In this document: positions 8,338-16,052 of the stretch, in pieces
Position numbering within the stretch: the stretch's first letter is position 1
Layout of the letters: every line of letters starts with the position of its first letter
Assembly: GCA_937871435.1 (NCBI GenBank)
Contig: CALMQM010000082.1
Coordinates: 1 to 36,428, forward strand
From: an uncultured Bacteroidota bacterium
GTDB taxonomy: Bacteria > Bacteroidota > Bacteroidia > AKYH767-A > 2013-40CM-41-45
Direction: 5' to 3'
DNA length: 36,428 nt
Made by a program: the position numbers and the translations under genes
Notes under the pieces: model-generated
Told to the model about the DNA's origin: nothing
The model's database searches: none
What the model saw: only the letters and a program-made list of their open reading frames with translations

Positions 8338-9660
8338 ATGGCTGGATTAATCATGGCTGCCCAACTTATTCTGGGCCTTGCAATACTGGTAACACTTCAC
8401 GAACTCGGGCATTTTCTTGCCGCCCGTGCATTTGGAATACGTGTAGAAAAATTCTACCTCTTCTTTGATGCCTGGGGTTTTAAGTTCTTCTCTTTCCGTC
8501 GCGGTGAAACAGAATACGGAGTTGGCTGGCTTCCACTTGGAGGTTACGTTAAAATCGCCGGAATGATTGATGAAAGCATGGACAAAGAGGCGATGAAAGC
8601 TCCTGCACAGCCATGGGAATTTAGATCCAAGCCGGCATGGCAACGACTCATTGTAATGATCGCAGGTGTCACGATGAATGTGATTCTCGGTGTCGCGATC
8701 TATACCATGGTATTAATGAAGTACGACAAACAGTACCTCAGCAACAGCAATGTAAGCGATGGAATCTACGCGTTTGAACTTGCACAAAAAGTCGGTTTGG
8801 AATCCGGTGATAAAGTGGTGGCAATTGACGGCAAACCACTCGTACGTTTCGAAGAACTATTGTCTTCACGTGTATTGTTTGGTGCTACACTTACAGTAGA
8901 AAGAAACGGAAGAACACATGATATTCGTATTCCGGATAATTTCTACAAACAAACCATGCAGGCAGGAAAAGGAAATTTCATTATTCCTTATCAGGCGAAT
9001 CTGCTTGTTGACAGCATCGTGAGTGGAAAACCTGCGGATGTTGCAGGACTTAAACAGGGTGATCACATTTACGCGGTCAATGGAATTCGTGCCTTCTCAA
9101 TGGAGAGCTGCCGTAAAATAATTAATGAGAATAAATCAAAGCCGATCACACTCAAAGTGCTTCGTGGAACAGATACACTGATGATACAACCGGTGGTGAA
9201 TGATTCCGGAATGATTGGCATTACTTACCGGAGCGACTTTGGTTCCTATCCGATGACAGATTATACTCTTGGTTCTGCAATCGGATTCGGAAGCTCTGAC
9301 GCGATGGAGGCCATCACTTCCAACATCAAAGGATTGAAACAAATTTTTGCGGGAAAAGAAAAAGCGAGTGATTCTTTGCAGGGACCAATTGGTATCGCAA
9401 CAATTTATGGCGGTATCTGGGATTGGAAAAGATTCTGGGCAATTACGGGATTGTTGTCTATGATTCTTGCTTTCATGAACATTCTCCCTATTCCAGCACT
9501 GGATGGAGGTCATGTATTATTTCTCACCATCGAAGTGATTACCCGTCGTAAACTCAGCGATAAATTCCTTGAACGTGCTCAAATCGCAGGAATGATCATC
9601 CTGTTGTCACTGATGGTATTTACGATTGGAAATGATATTTGGAAACATTTTTTGAGCTGA
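8338..9660 (+). CDS. rseP: site-2 intramembrane zinc metalloprotease RseP (M50)
   Basis: A 440-residue inner-membrane protease. The zinc motif HELGH is at 21-25 in the first helix. The third metal-binding region NILPIPALDGGH lies near 380-391 in a C-terminal helix. Two PDZ-like segments lie between them (about 125-190 and 215-290, each with a GLxxGD core: GLESGD and GLKQGD). This is the usual RseP layout with four membrane helices. The family cuts anti-sigma factors and leftover signal peptides within the membrane. No anti-sigma or sigma factor gene is adjacent here, and the neighbour dxr suggests a housekeeping role. The ATG at 8338 is used; a second in-frame ATG at 8353 is possible. Confidence 0.95.
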   Translation: MAGLIMAAQLILGLAILVTLHELGHFLAARAFGIRVEKFYLFFDAWGFKFFSFRRGETEYGVGWLPLGGYVKIAGMIDESMDKEAMKAPAQPWEFRSKPAWQRLIVMIAGVTMNVILGVAIYTMVLMKYDKQYLSNSNVSDGIYAFELAQKVGLESGDKVVAIDGKPLVRFEELLSSRVLFGATLTVERNGRTHDIRIPDNFYKQTMQAGKGNFIIPYQANLLVDSIVSGKPADVAGLKQGDHIYAVNGIRAFSMESCRKIINENKSKPITLKVLRGTDTLMIQPVVNDSGMIGITYRSDFGSYPMTDYTLGSAIGFGSSDAMEAITSNIKGLKQIFAGKEKASDSLQGPIGIATIYGGIWDWKRFWAITGLLSMILAFMNILPIPALDGGHVLFLTIEVITRRKLSDKFLERAQIAGMIILLSLMVFTIGNDIWKHFLS

Positions 9661-9754
9661 TACAATTTCGGCTGCTGTAGGTGTTGTTTATTGGGTATAT
9701 TAGTAGCGGAAACGTCAGTCTCATTTTTTTACCGTAAACACTCTACCTTAAGTT

Positions 9755-10210
9755 ATGATACGCACACTACTTACCTCTTCGGTTATCTTATGTATTCTTG
9801 GAATTTCTTTTGCCTTCACACCTGCCGGAGAACCGGAAGAAGAATGGAGCAATTTGAAAGTATTGCCGAAAAACATCAGCGAAGAAAAGCTGGATTCAAT
9901 CATGGATCATTTTAAAATTGCATTGGGTGTGAAATGCGGCTTTTGTCATGCCATGGATCCGGATACGAGTAAGGGAAGACATTTTGATTTTGCCAGCGAT
10001 GCCAAACCTGAAAAGGATATTGCACGCAACATGTTGCGTATGACCGCTACCATTAATGAAACTTTTTTCAATTCGGAAAAATCAGATCGCACCGATACAC
10101 TCCGCACTGTGATGTGTTATACCTGTCATCGTGGATCAAAAAATCCTGAAGCATCTATGTTGCTGCCTCAGGTTGATTCCATCATGCAGCTGCAGCGCAA
10201 AAAACACTAA
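9755..10210 (+). CDS. exported diheme c-type cytochrome, reaction-centre-cytochrome-like
   Basis: A 151-residue protein with a signal peptide (about 1-21) and two heme c motifs, CGFCH at 61-65 and CYTCH at 121-125. The pattern of a short helix (SEEKLDSIMDHFKIALGVK) before the first CxxCH, and a Met-rich helix (ARNMLRMT) between the hemes, is that of the small Bacteroidota cytochromes matched to the photosynthetic reaction-centre cytochrome domain (PF02276). These occur in non-phototrophs, and the methionine may be a heme ligand. It is probably a periplasmic electron carrier; the partner is unknown. It follows rseP by about 95 bp and may have its own promoter. Confidence 0.82.
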   Translation: MIRTLLTSSVILCILGISFAFTPAGEPEEEWSNLKVLPKNISEEKLDSIMDHFKIALGVKCGFCHAMDPDTSKGRHFDFASDAKPEKDIARNMLRMTATINETFFNSEKSDRTDTLRTVMCYTCHRGSKNPEASMLLPQVDSIMQLQRKKH

Positions 10211-10553
10211 GCATTTTTTATTCGTCATTCTTCTGAGTCGGCTTCCGCTTGATTCTTCCTTCTTTTCGATGTTTGATCCATATTAAGCTTGAGTCAAATC
10301 GCCCTTCGAATTGTTGATAACCGGAAATTTACATTCGATTAAACATAATATTTGCTTTGTATAGCACGTCAGTTCTGACTTCTTAAAAAATTGGGGTCGA
10401 AGATGAACACTTTGATGTGTTCATAATTGTTTTGTTAATGAAGTCAGATACAAGTATCTCTTCTCCATTTTGCGGCGTATAAATTTCATGCACATCGCCT
10501 CTTGCGACCCGGGGCGATGTTGATTTTTAGATCAATTCTCAACGCCCATACGC
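10211..10553. other. gene-free structured intergenic region
   Basis: No convincing gene is present in these 343 bp. The region contains nested perfect inverted repeats: TCTGACTTC/GAAGTCAGA at 10374-10382 and 10440-10448, enclosing ATGAACAC/GTGTTCAT at 10403-10410 and 10417-10424. A GC-rich hairpin ACATCGCC/GGCGATGT (10492-10499 and 10513-10520) follows, then a T-rich run. This could be a structured leader of the next gene or a separate small RNA ending at the GC hairpin. Confidence 0.5.
10374..10448 (+). ncRNA. candidate structured RNA (nested perfect inverted repeats)
   Basis: An outer 9 bp perfect stem (10374-10382 with 10440-10448) encloses a central 8 bp perfect hairpin with a 6 nt loop (10403-10424). 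No known RNA family is recognised. Strand is assumed from the downstream plus-strand gene, although the repeats are symmetric and could equally be DNA-level protein-binding palindromes. Confidence 0.3.
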
Positions 10554-12821
10554 ATGATTAAACGCACTGCTAAGTTTCTTTTTTTCGCTCTCGTGATATT
10601 TGCATCTACGTCAAGAGCACAAGTTCCTCCTGTTCGTGGGTTGTATATCAATTTTGTGAATGCCTGGATTGGAGACTCAATCGAAGAAAGTAAAATCCTT
10701 AATTATTGTTCCGCTTATGGATTCAATTATATTACCATTTACGATCTGAATCTGCTCTCCTGGAGTGTAGCACAAAAAAATTCACTTGCTTCTTTTATTT
10801 CAAGGGCAAAGAATCAATATGGTGTTACGCAGGTTGGAGCTGCCGGTGAGACATACAATTTTTTTAATAATCTTATTGTTCCATACAATACAGGACGTAC
10901 AACCGCCGCTGAAAAATTTGACGTGTTCAATTATGAATTTGAATTCTGGCTCACTGCCAGTATTGCATCTTATTATGGACCAAATTATCTAACACCAAAT
11001 GGTTTCACTGCAGATACTGCCGGTGCTTTTGCTTTCGCATTGCAACAATTCACCAGGATTGATTCACTAAGCAATGTATATGGGACTACTACAGAAATTT
11101 ATCTCGGTTGGCCCAACCAGGGACAGATGCAACAACTTACTCAACACGCCGACAGAATTTTGTTACATGCCTACCGTACGAGTAACATCGATGTGTACCA
11201 ATACACTCAAAGTCGAATATACGACATCGCCAGTGCCAACAAAGCGGTTCAGGTAATGCCCATCTTTTCAAGTGAACCAAATTTTATGGGACCATGGCTC
11301 GCAACAAATCCGATCACTTTACCTTTTCAGACCTATGATGCCTTGTTTAAACAGGAATCAGCTGCCATCAAACAAAACATCAGTCTGCAAGGATATCAAT
11401 GGTTTTTGTATTCCTTGATGCCGAAAAGTTCTCTTGCCAATGCTTCAATCAGCAGCAGTGGACCACTAAGTTTTTGTTCAGGTGGAAGTGTCACACTTAC
11501 TGCAAGTACCGGTTCATCTTATTTGTGGAGCCCGGGCGGACAAACGACCAATTCCATTGTGGTGAATTCATCCGGAAATTATTCGGTAACTGTTACAGGT
11601 GCTTCCGGTAACAGTGCAACATCTCCTGCTGTTGCAGTTTCTGTAACAAACTCCGGACCGGTGCCAACAATATCTGCCAGTGGCCCGACTTCGTTTTGTG
11701 TCGGAGGCAATGTAACACTGTCTACAGCTGCTGCTGCTTCTTACTTGTGGTCCAACAATCAAACCACTCAGTCTATCACAGTTTCATCAAGCGGAAACTA
11801 TACTGTACGAACAACGAACAATGGATGTTCTCAAACATCCGCTGTGACGGTTGTGCTTGCAAGTACTACTCCACCTGTACCAACCATTACAGCAAACGGC
11901 GCGTTGAATATCTGCCCGGGTCGACCGCTTACATTAACAAGTTCCGCTTCTTCAGGCTATTTATGGTCAAATGGAGCAACCACAAGATCCATTGTTGTTT
12001 CCGGTGCAGGGAATTATTCTGTGCGCGCTTTTGCCGGACCCAATTGCTATGCAAACTCTGTTGTGAAAACTGTAACACAACTTAGTCCACCTGCAACTCC
12101 TGTTATCTCACTGAATGGATCTGCATCATTGAACAGTTCCCATCGATCTGTAGTATTGACATCCACTTCCGCCAACAGTTATTCCTGGTCCACATTACAA
12201 ACAAGCAGAAGTATCACAGTGAACACTCAGGGAAGTTATCGTGTAACAGTTGCTTCTTCCAACGGGTGTGCGGCTACCTCATTACCGGTTTCCATCAGTG
12301 CGAATGGCTGCACGCCTCCCGCGGTTCCAACAATATCAGCATCCGGATCTACTGTATTAACAGCCGGACAAAGTGTAACCCTCACCAGTACCCTTGCAGG
12401 CGGATATCTTTGGTCTAACGGAGCAACCACACGATCATTGGTTGTAAGTACCGCCGGCACTTATTCAGTAAGAGCATACAATGCGGGAAGTTGTTATGCA
12501 ACATCTCTGCCTGTAAATGTGATCGTAGTGAGTGCACGACTTGCACAAACTCCACAATCAACCAAAGCATTTTCTGATGAGTTAATTGTGTTTCCAAATC
12601 CTGCCAGAGAATTTATCTCTGTCAGATATCAATCGGCATCAACAGTAAAAAACACACTTTGTCTGTTTGATCTTGCAGGAAGAGAAATGTTGCGCAAAGA
12701 ATTCCTTTTACAGGAAGGAGAAAATCTGATGACTTTGGAGCTTGCCGGTATTCAAAGCGGATTATATTTTGTTTCTCTTGAAAATAATCCTGAACAAAAA
12801 CTTCGGATTGTTATTGAATAA
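10554..12821 (+). CDS. T9SS-exported protein: barrel-like N-terminal domain plus five Ig-like repeats
   Basis: A 755-residue secreted protein. Residues 1-22 are a signal peptide. About 25-295 is a domain I cannot name. Its alternating strands and helices (RGLYINF, YITIYDLN, VGAAGE, YEFEFW, EIYLGWP, RILLHAYR, VMPIFSSE) look like a TIM barrel of the glycoside-hydrolase kind. About 298-665 is a run of five Ig/PKD-like repeats of 70-80 residues, each with a SYLWSNGATTRSI-like core and a GxYSVR strand. The end is a T9SS type A domain beginning FPNPARE. The likely place is the cell surface or outside, perhaps acting on glycans or in adhesion. The DNA of the repeats is still similar (11957-12000 against 12404-12447), suggesting recent duplication. 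Confidence 0.8.
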   Translation: MIKRTAKFLFFALVIFASTSRAQVPPVRGLYINFVNAWIGDSIEESKILNYCSAYGFNYITIYDLNLLSWSVAQKNSLASFISRAKNQYGVTQVGAAGETYNFFNNLIVPYNTGRTTAAEKFDVFNYEFEFWLTASIASYYGPNYLTPNGFTADTAGAFAFALQQFTRIDSLSNVYGTTTEIYLGWPNQGQMQQLTQHADRILLHAYRTSNIDVYQYTQSRIYDIASANKAVQVMPIFSSEPNFMGPWLATNPITLPFQTYDALFKQESAAIKQNISLQGYQWFLYSLMPKSSLANASISSSGPLSFCSGGSVTLTASTGSSYLWSPGGQTTNSIVVNSSGNYSVTVTGASGNSATSPAVAVSVTNSGPVPTISASGPTSFCVGGNVTLSTAAAASYLWSNNQTTQSITVSSSGNYTVRTTNNGCSQTSAVTVVLASTTPPVPTITANGALNICPGRPLTLTSSASSGYLWSNGATTRSIVVSGAGNYSVRAFAGPNCYANSVVKTVTQLSPPATPVISLNGSASLNSSHRSVVLTSTSANSYSWSTLQTSRSITVNTQGSYRVTVASSNGCAATSLPVSISANGCTPPAVPTISASGSTVLTAGQSVTLTSTLAGGYLWSNGATTRSLVVSTAGTYSVRAYNAGSCYATSLPVNVIVVSARLAQTPQSTKAFSDELIVFPNPAREFISVRYQSASTVKNTLCLFDLAGREMLRKEFLLQEGENLMTLELAGIQSGLYFVSLENNPEQKLRIVIE

Positions 12822-12905
12822 GAACATTGGTTTGATTCCGAGAATTTTCCTGTTCCTGCTTTTCAGCGTGCAATTCGAATCATTTTAGGGTAATATTCAA
12901 CGATT

Positions 12906-12963
12906 CATGACGAGAGTCATGTGACTGGAATGACCACCAACTTTCACCTTTGGAGGTGCAAAT
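12906..12963 (+). promoter_or_regulatory. two hairpins upstream of the export operon
   Basis: CATGAC/GTCATG (12906-12911 and 12916-12921) encloses a GAGA tetraloop, which fits the stable GNRA type. A second inverted repeat with core CACCT-TTGG-AGGTG lies near 12945-12958. No T-tract follows either one. Both sit just before the TACCTTTG promoter-like motif, so the second could be an operator. Confidence 0.3.
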
Positions 12964-12965
12964 TG

Positions 12966-12973
12966 TACCTTTG
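12966..12973 (+). promoter_or_regulatory. Bacteroidota -7 promoter element TACCTTTG
   Basis: An exact TAnnTTTG match lies six bases before the ATG of the adaptor gene. A TTTG occurs at 12949-12952, but the 13 bp spacer is shorter than the usual 19-21. Confidence 0.4.
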
Positions 12974-12978
12974 ATAAA

Positions 12979-14058
12979 ATGAAAAAGTGTATCTTAATTT
13001 TCATACTGCTCTCCTTTTTTTCTTGCAATAAAAAAATGGAGACGACACATCCTGTACGAGGTTCAATCACCGAATCTGTATATGCTTCAGGAATAGTGAA
13101 AAGCGAAAACCAATACCAGGCATTTACGAGTGCTAATGGGATTCTGGAAAATATTTTTGTCACGGAAGGAGATACTGTTAAGAAAGGACAAGCTCTCCTG
13201 TCCATTTCCGGTGAAGCTCAAAAACTGACTAAGCAAAATGCTGAGCTGGAAGCACGTTATGCGGATATTAATTCCAATCAGGGAAAATTAAATGAAGCCA
13301 AATTGCTTTTGGAGCTTGCAGGCAATAAAATGAAAAATGATTCAGTCCTGTATTTCCGTCAGCTGAATTTATGGCAACAACAGGTTGGATCGAAAGTAGA
13401 ATTGGAACAACGTGAACTTTCATACGAGAACTCAAAAACTGCCTGGTATTCCAGTCAGGTTCGTTACGACGACTTAAAAAGACAAGTAGATCTTGCTTCT
13501 GCTCAAACCAAAAATAAACTGTTGATTTCCGATACTCAGGAACATGATTATACACTCCGAAGCGAGATTGATGGAGTCGTATTTTCCCTGCTAAAAGAAA
13601 AAGGAGAAATGGTCACAAGCCAGACTCCACTTGCAATTCTGGGTACACCTTCTCATTTCATCCTTGAAATGCAAGTGGATGAATACGACATTGTCAAAAT
13701 AAAACCGGGAATGGATGTGCTTGTAACCATGGACACCTATAAAGGAAATGTATTTGAAGCACGCGTCACCAAAGTATATCCATACTTGAATGAACGAAGT
13801 AAAACATTTAAAGTGGAGGCCGATTTCATTCATCCTCCCGATCGTTTATTCCCAAACATTTCTTTTGAAGCAAATATTCTTTTGCAGAAAAAAGAAAACG
13901 CGATACTGATACCGCGTGCTTATTTAATTGGGGATTCACTCGTGTTGAAAAAAGGCGGTGATACAGCAGTAGTGAAAACCGGACTAAAAGATTACCTGAA
14001 GTTGGAAATAATTTCAGGCGTTACCGATGTGGATGAACTGCAAAAACCGATGGAATGA
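12979..14058 (+). CDS. HlyD/RND-type periplasmic adaptor lipoprotein of an ABC exporter
   Basis: A 359-residue lipoprotein whose lipobox LSFFSC puts the modified cysteine at residue 16. It has the membrane-fusion layout: a biotinyl-lipoyl half (about 45-75, GILENIFVTEGDTVKKGQAL), a helical hairpin (about 75-175), the returning lipoyl half (about 185-220, LRSEIDGVVFSL), then beta-barrel and membrane-proximal domains. It would link the inner-membrane ABC permease to an outer-membrane channel. Its stop overlaps the permease start by four bases (ATGA), which points to translational coupling. The adaptor-permease-ATPase order is that of the DevBCA exporters. No TolC gene is nearby. Confidence 0.87.
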   Translation: MKKCILIFILLSFFSCNKKMETTHPVRGSITESVYASGIVKSENQYQAFTSANGILENIFVTEGDTVKKGQALLSISGEAQKLTKQNAELEARYADINSNQGKLNEAKLLLELAGNKMKNDSVLYFRQLNLWQQQVGSKVELEQRELSYENSKTAWYSSQVRYDDLKRQVDLASAQTKNKLLISDTQEHDYTLRSEIDGVVFSLLKEKGEMVTSQTPLAILGTPSHFILEMQVDEYDIVKIKPGMDVLVTMDTYKGNVFEARVTKVYPYLNERSKTFKVEADFIHPPDRLFPNISFEANILLQKKENAILIPRAYLIGDSLVLKKGGDTAVVKTGLKDYLKLEIISGVTDVDELQKPME

Positions 14059-15314
14059 ATATCAAACTGATTCGTGATATTTCAATCTCTCTTTTGGTTG
14101 CACGATGGAAACAAACATTGGTAGCAGCCATCGGTGTGACGTTTAGCATCACGATGTTCATCGGATTACTTGGTTTTATGTCGGGCTTAAACGGATTATT
14201 GGACGGCCTGATTATAAACCGTACTGCACATATCCGTTTATACAATGATATTCAACCAGCCGAACATCAACCGGTAGGCAGTGTGAAGGAATTTCAGGGG
14301 TATTACAATTTTATTCACTCTATAAAACCCAAAAACGAAAGACTCGAAATTTATAACAGCGGCGCTATCATCAAATCCTTATTGAAGGATCCGAATGTAT
14401 CGGGTATTGCACCGAAAATTACAACGCCTGTTTTTTATACTGTAGCCTCAATTGAACTTACAGGTGTTATCAACGGTATTGATGTAGAAGCAGAGAACAA
14501 ACTTTTCACTTTTAAAGATTACGTAACCAAAGGAAATTTTATTGACTTGAAAAATGTACCGAACAGTATCATTCTCGGGAAAGGCGCTGCGGATAAAATG
14601 CTGGCCGACATCGGTGACGCAATTCAGGTAACTACTGCACAGGGAGAACGAATGCAATTAAAAGTGGTGGGTTATTTTCAATCAGGATTGCAAGACATTG
14701 ATAAAGTACAGAGTTATACCTCAATCAATACAGCACAAAAATTGTTAGGGGTCAGCAACAATTACATTACAGATATTCAGATTAAGTTAAAAGATATTCA
14801 GACAGCACCGGCTTTGGCAAAAGTTTATCGTCAATTGTATGGAGTGGAAGCATTGGACATACAAACCGCCAATGCACAATTTGAAACCGGAAGCTTCATT
14901 CGCACATTAATATCCTATGCAGTCGGAATCACACTATTGATTGTGGCAGGGTTCGGGATTTACAATATTCTCAACATGATGATCTACGAAAAAATGGATT
15001 CCATCGCGATTCTCAAAGCAACAGGTTTTTCGGGAAAAGATGTGAACCGTATCTTTATTTCTATTGCATTGAGCATTGGGATTTTCGGAGGACTGCTTGG
15101 CTTGCTGTTCGGATTTGGATTGTCATCTCTGATCGATCAGGTCCCTTTCAATACTCCGGCTCTTCCAACAATCAAAACATATCCTGTTGATTACAATCCC
15201 AAATTCTATTTCATCGGAATCATTTTCAGCATTGTTACCACATATTTCGCCGGCTATTTTCCATCACGCAAAGCGAGTAAAATTGATCCTGTGATCATTA
15301 TACGGGGGAAATAA
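14055..15314 (+). CDS. FtsX/MacB-type ABC transporter permease
   Basis: A 419-residue inner-membrane protein. One helix near residues 20-42 is followed by a large periplasmic MacB_PCD-like domain (about 45-280). Three C-terminal helices (near 283-308, 330-358 and 383-402) and a final basic RKASKIDPVIIIRGK tail complete the four-helix type VII ABC topology of MacB, LolC and DevC. Such permeases do not move solute through the membrane itself; they drive a periplasmic adaptor or lipoprotein by mechanotransmission. It lies between the adaptor (4 bp overlap) and the ATPase (1 bp gap). Confidence 0.9.
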   Translation: MNIKLIRDISISLLVARWKQTLVAAIGVTFSITMFIGLLGFMSGLNGLLDGLIINRTAHIRLYNDIQPAEHQPVGSVKEFQGYYNFIHSIKPKNERLEIYNSGAIIKSLLKDPNVSGIAPKITTPVFYTVASIELTGVINGIDVEAENKLFTFKDYVTKGNFIDLKNVPNSIILGKGAADKMLADIGDAIQVTTAQGERMQLKVVGYFQSGLQDIDKVQSYTSINTAQKLLGVSNNYITDIQIKLKDIQTAPALAKVYRQLYGVEALDIQTANAQFETGSFIRTLISYAVGITLLIVAGFGIYNILNMMIYEKMDSIAILKATGFSGKDVNRIFISIALSIGIFGGLLGLLFGFGLSSLIDQVPFNTPALPTIKTYPVDYNPKFYFIGIIFSIVTTYFAGYFPSRKASKIDPVIIIRGK

Positions 15315-15315
15315 G

Positions 15316-15999
15316 ATGAGTCAGGTCGTCCTTGAAGCACGAAATATTTCCAAATTTTTCCATGATCCGCATACGGTTCAGGTTCTGAATTCCGTTTCTT
15401 TTTCGATTCAGCATGGTGAGTTCGTTTCTATCATTGGAAAATCCGGTTGCGGAAAGTCAACATTGTTGTATATACTTTCTACGATGGATACCGAATATGA
15501 CGGAGAACTCTACATCGACGGAATCAATATGCGCGGGAAAAAAGAAAGTGAATTGGCGGCAGTAAGAAATGAACAAATTGGTTTTGTATTTCAGTTTCAT
15601 TATTTGTTAAATGAATTTTCTGTCCTTCGAAATGTGATGTTACCCGGACAAAAACTTGGCAAATATCCTGACGCAGAAATCGAGCACAAAGCGTATGAAA
15701 AATTAAAAATTCTGGGAATACACAATCACGCCCTCAAAAAACCAAATCAACTTTCAGGCGGGGAAAAGCAACGTGTAGCAATTGCCCGTGCTTTAATCAA
15801 TGATCCATTGATCATAATGGGCGACGAACCAACCGGTAACCTTGACAAAAAAAACAGCGAATTGGTTTTTGATATTTTTCGTGAACTCACGAAGCAATTC
15901 AACCAGACATTACTGATCGTTACTCATGATAATGAATTTGCAGGTAAGACAAACAGGATTATTGAAATGGAAGACGGCAAAATAATCCGTGCGTTGTAA
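15316..15999 (+). CDS. LolD/MacB-type ABC transporter ATP-binding protein
   Basis: A 227-residue soluble ATPase with a complete set of motifs: Walker [10 protein letters not shown] (41-49), Q-loop [11 protein letters not shown] (91-101), signature [15 protein letters not shown] (146-160), Walker [14 protein letters not shown] (165-177) and the switch histidine H204. The [14 protein letters not shown] and DEPTGNLD blocks are typical of the LolD/MacB/DevA branch. It starts one base after the permease stop and closes the operon, powering it from the cytoplasmic side. The substrate may be a peptide, lipid or drug; sequence does not decide. Confidence 0.93.
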   Translation: MSQVVLEARNISKFFHDPHTVQVLNSVSFSIQHGEFVSIIGKSGCGKSTLLYILSTMDTEYDGELYIDGINMRGKKESELAAVRNEQIGFVFQFHYLLNEFSVLRNVMLPGQKLGKYPDAEIEHKAYEKLKILGIHNHALKKPNQLSGGEKQRVAIARALINDPLIIMGDEPTGNLDKKNSELVFDIFRELTKQFNQTLLIVTHDNEFAGKTNRIIEMEDGKIIRAL

Positions 16000-16052
16000 A
16001 TATTTTCAATACAAAAAATTCTCTTCAATTCCCTGTTGCTTTTTGAATTTTT

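Noticed and set aside
9691..9915. 74-codon frame before the diheme cytochrome
   Set aside because: Overlaps the cytochrome's signal peptide in another frame; the cytochrome frame has the heme motifs.
11696..12085. 129-codon frame, Cys-rich
   Set aside because: Out-of-frame shadow of the Ig-like repeats; the Cys come from shifted TTG/TGG-rich repeat codons.
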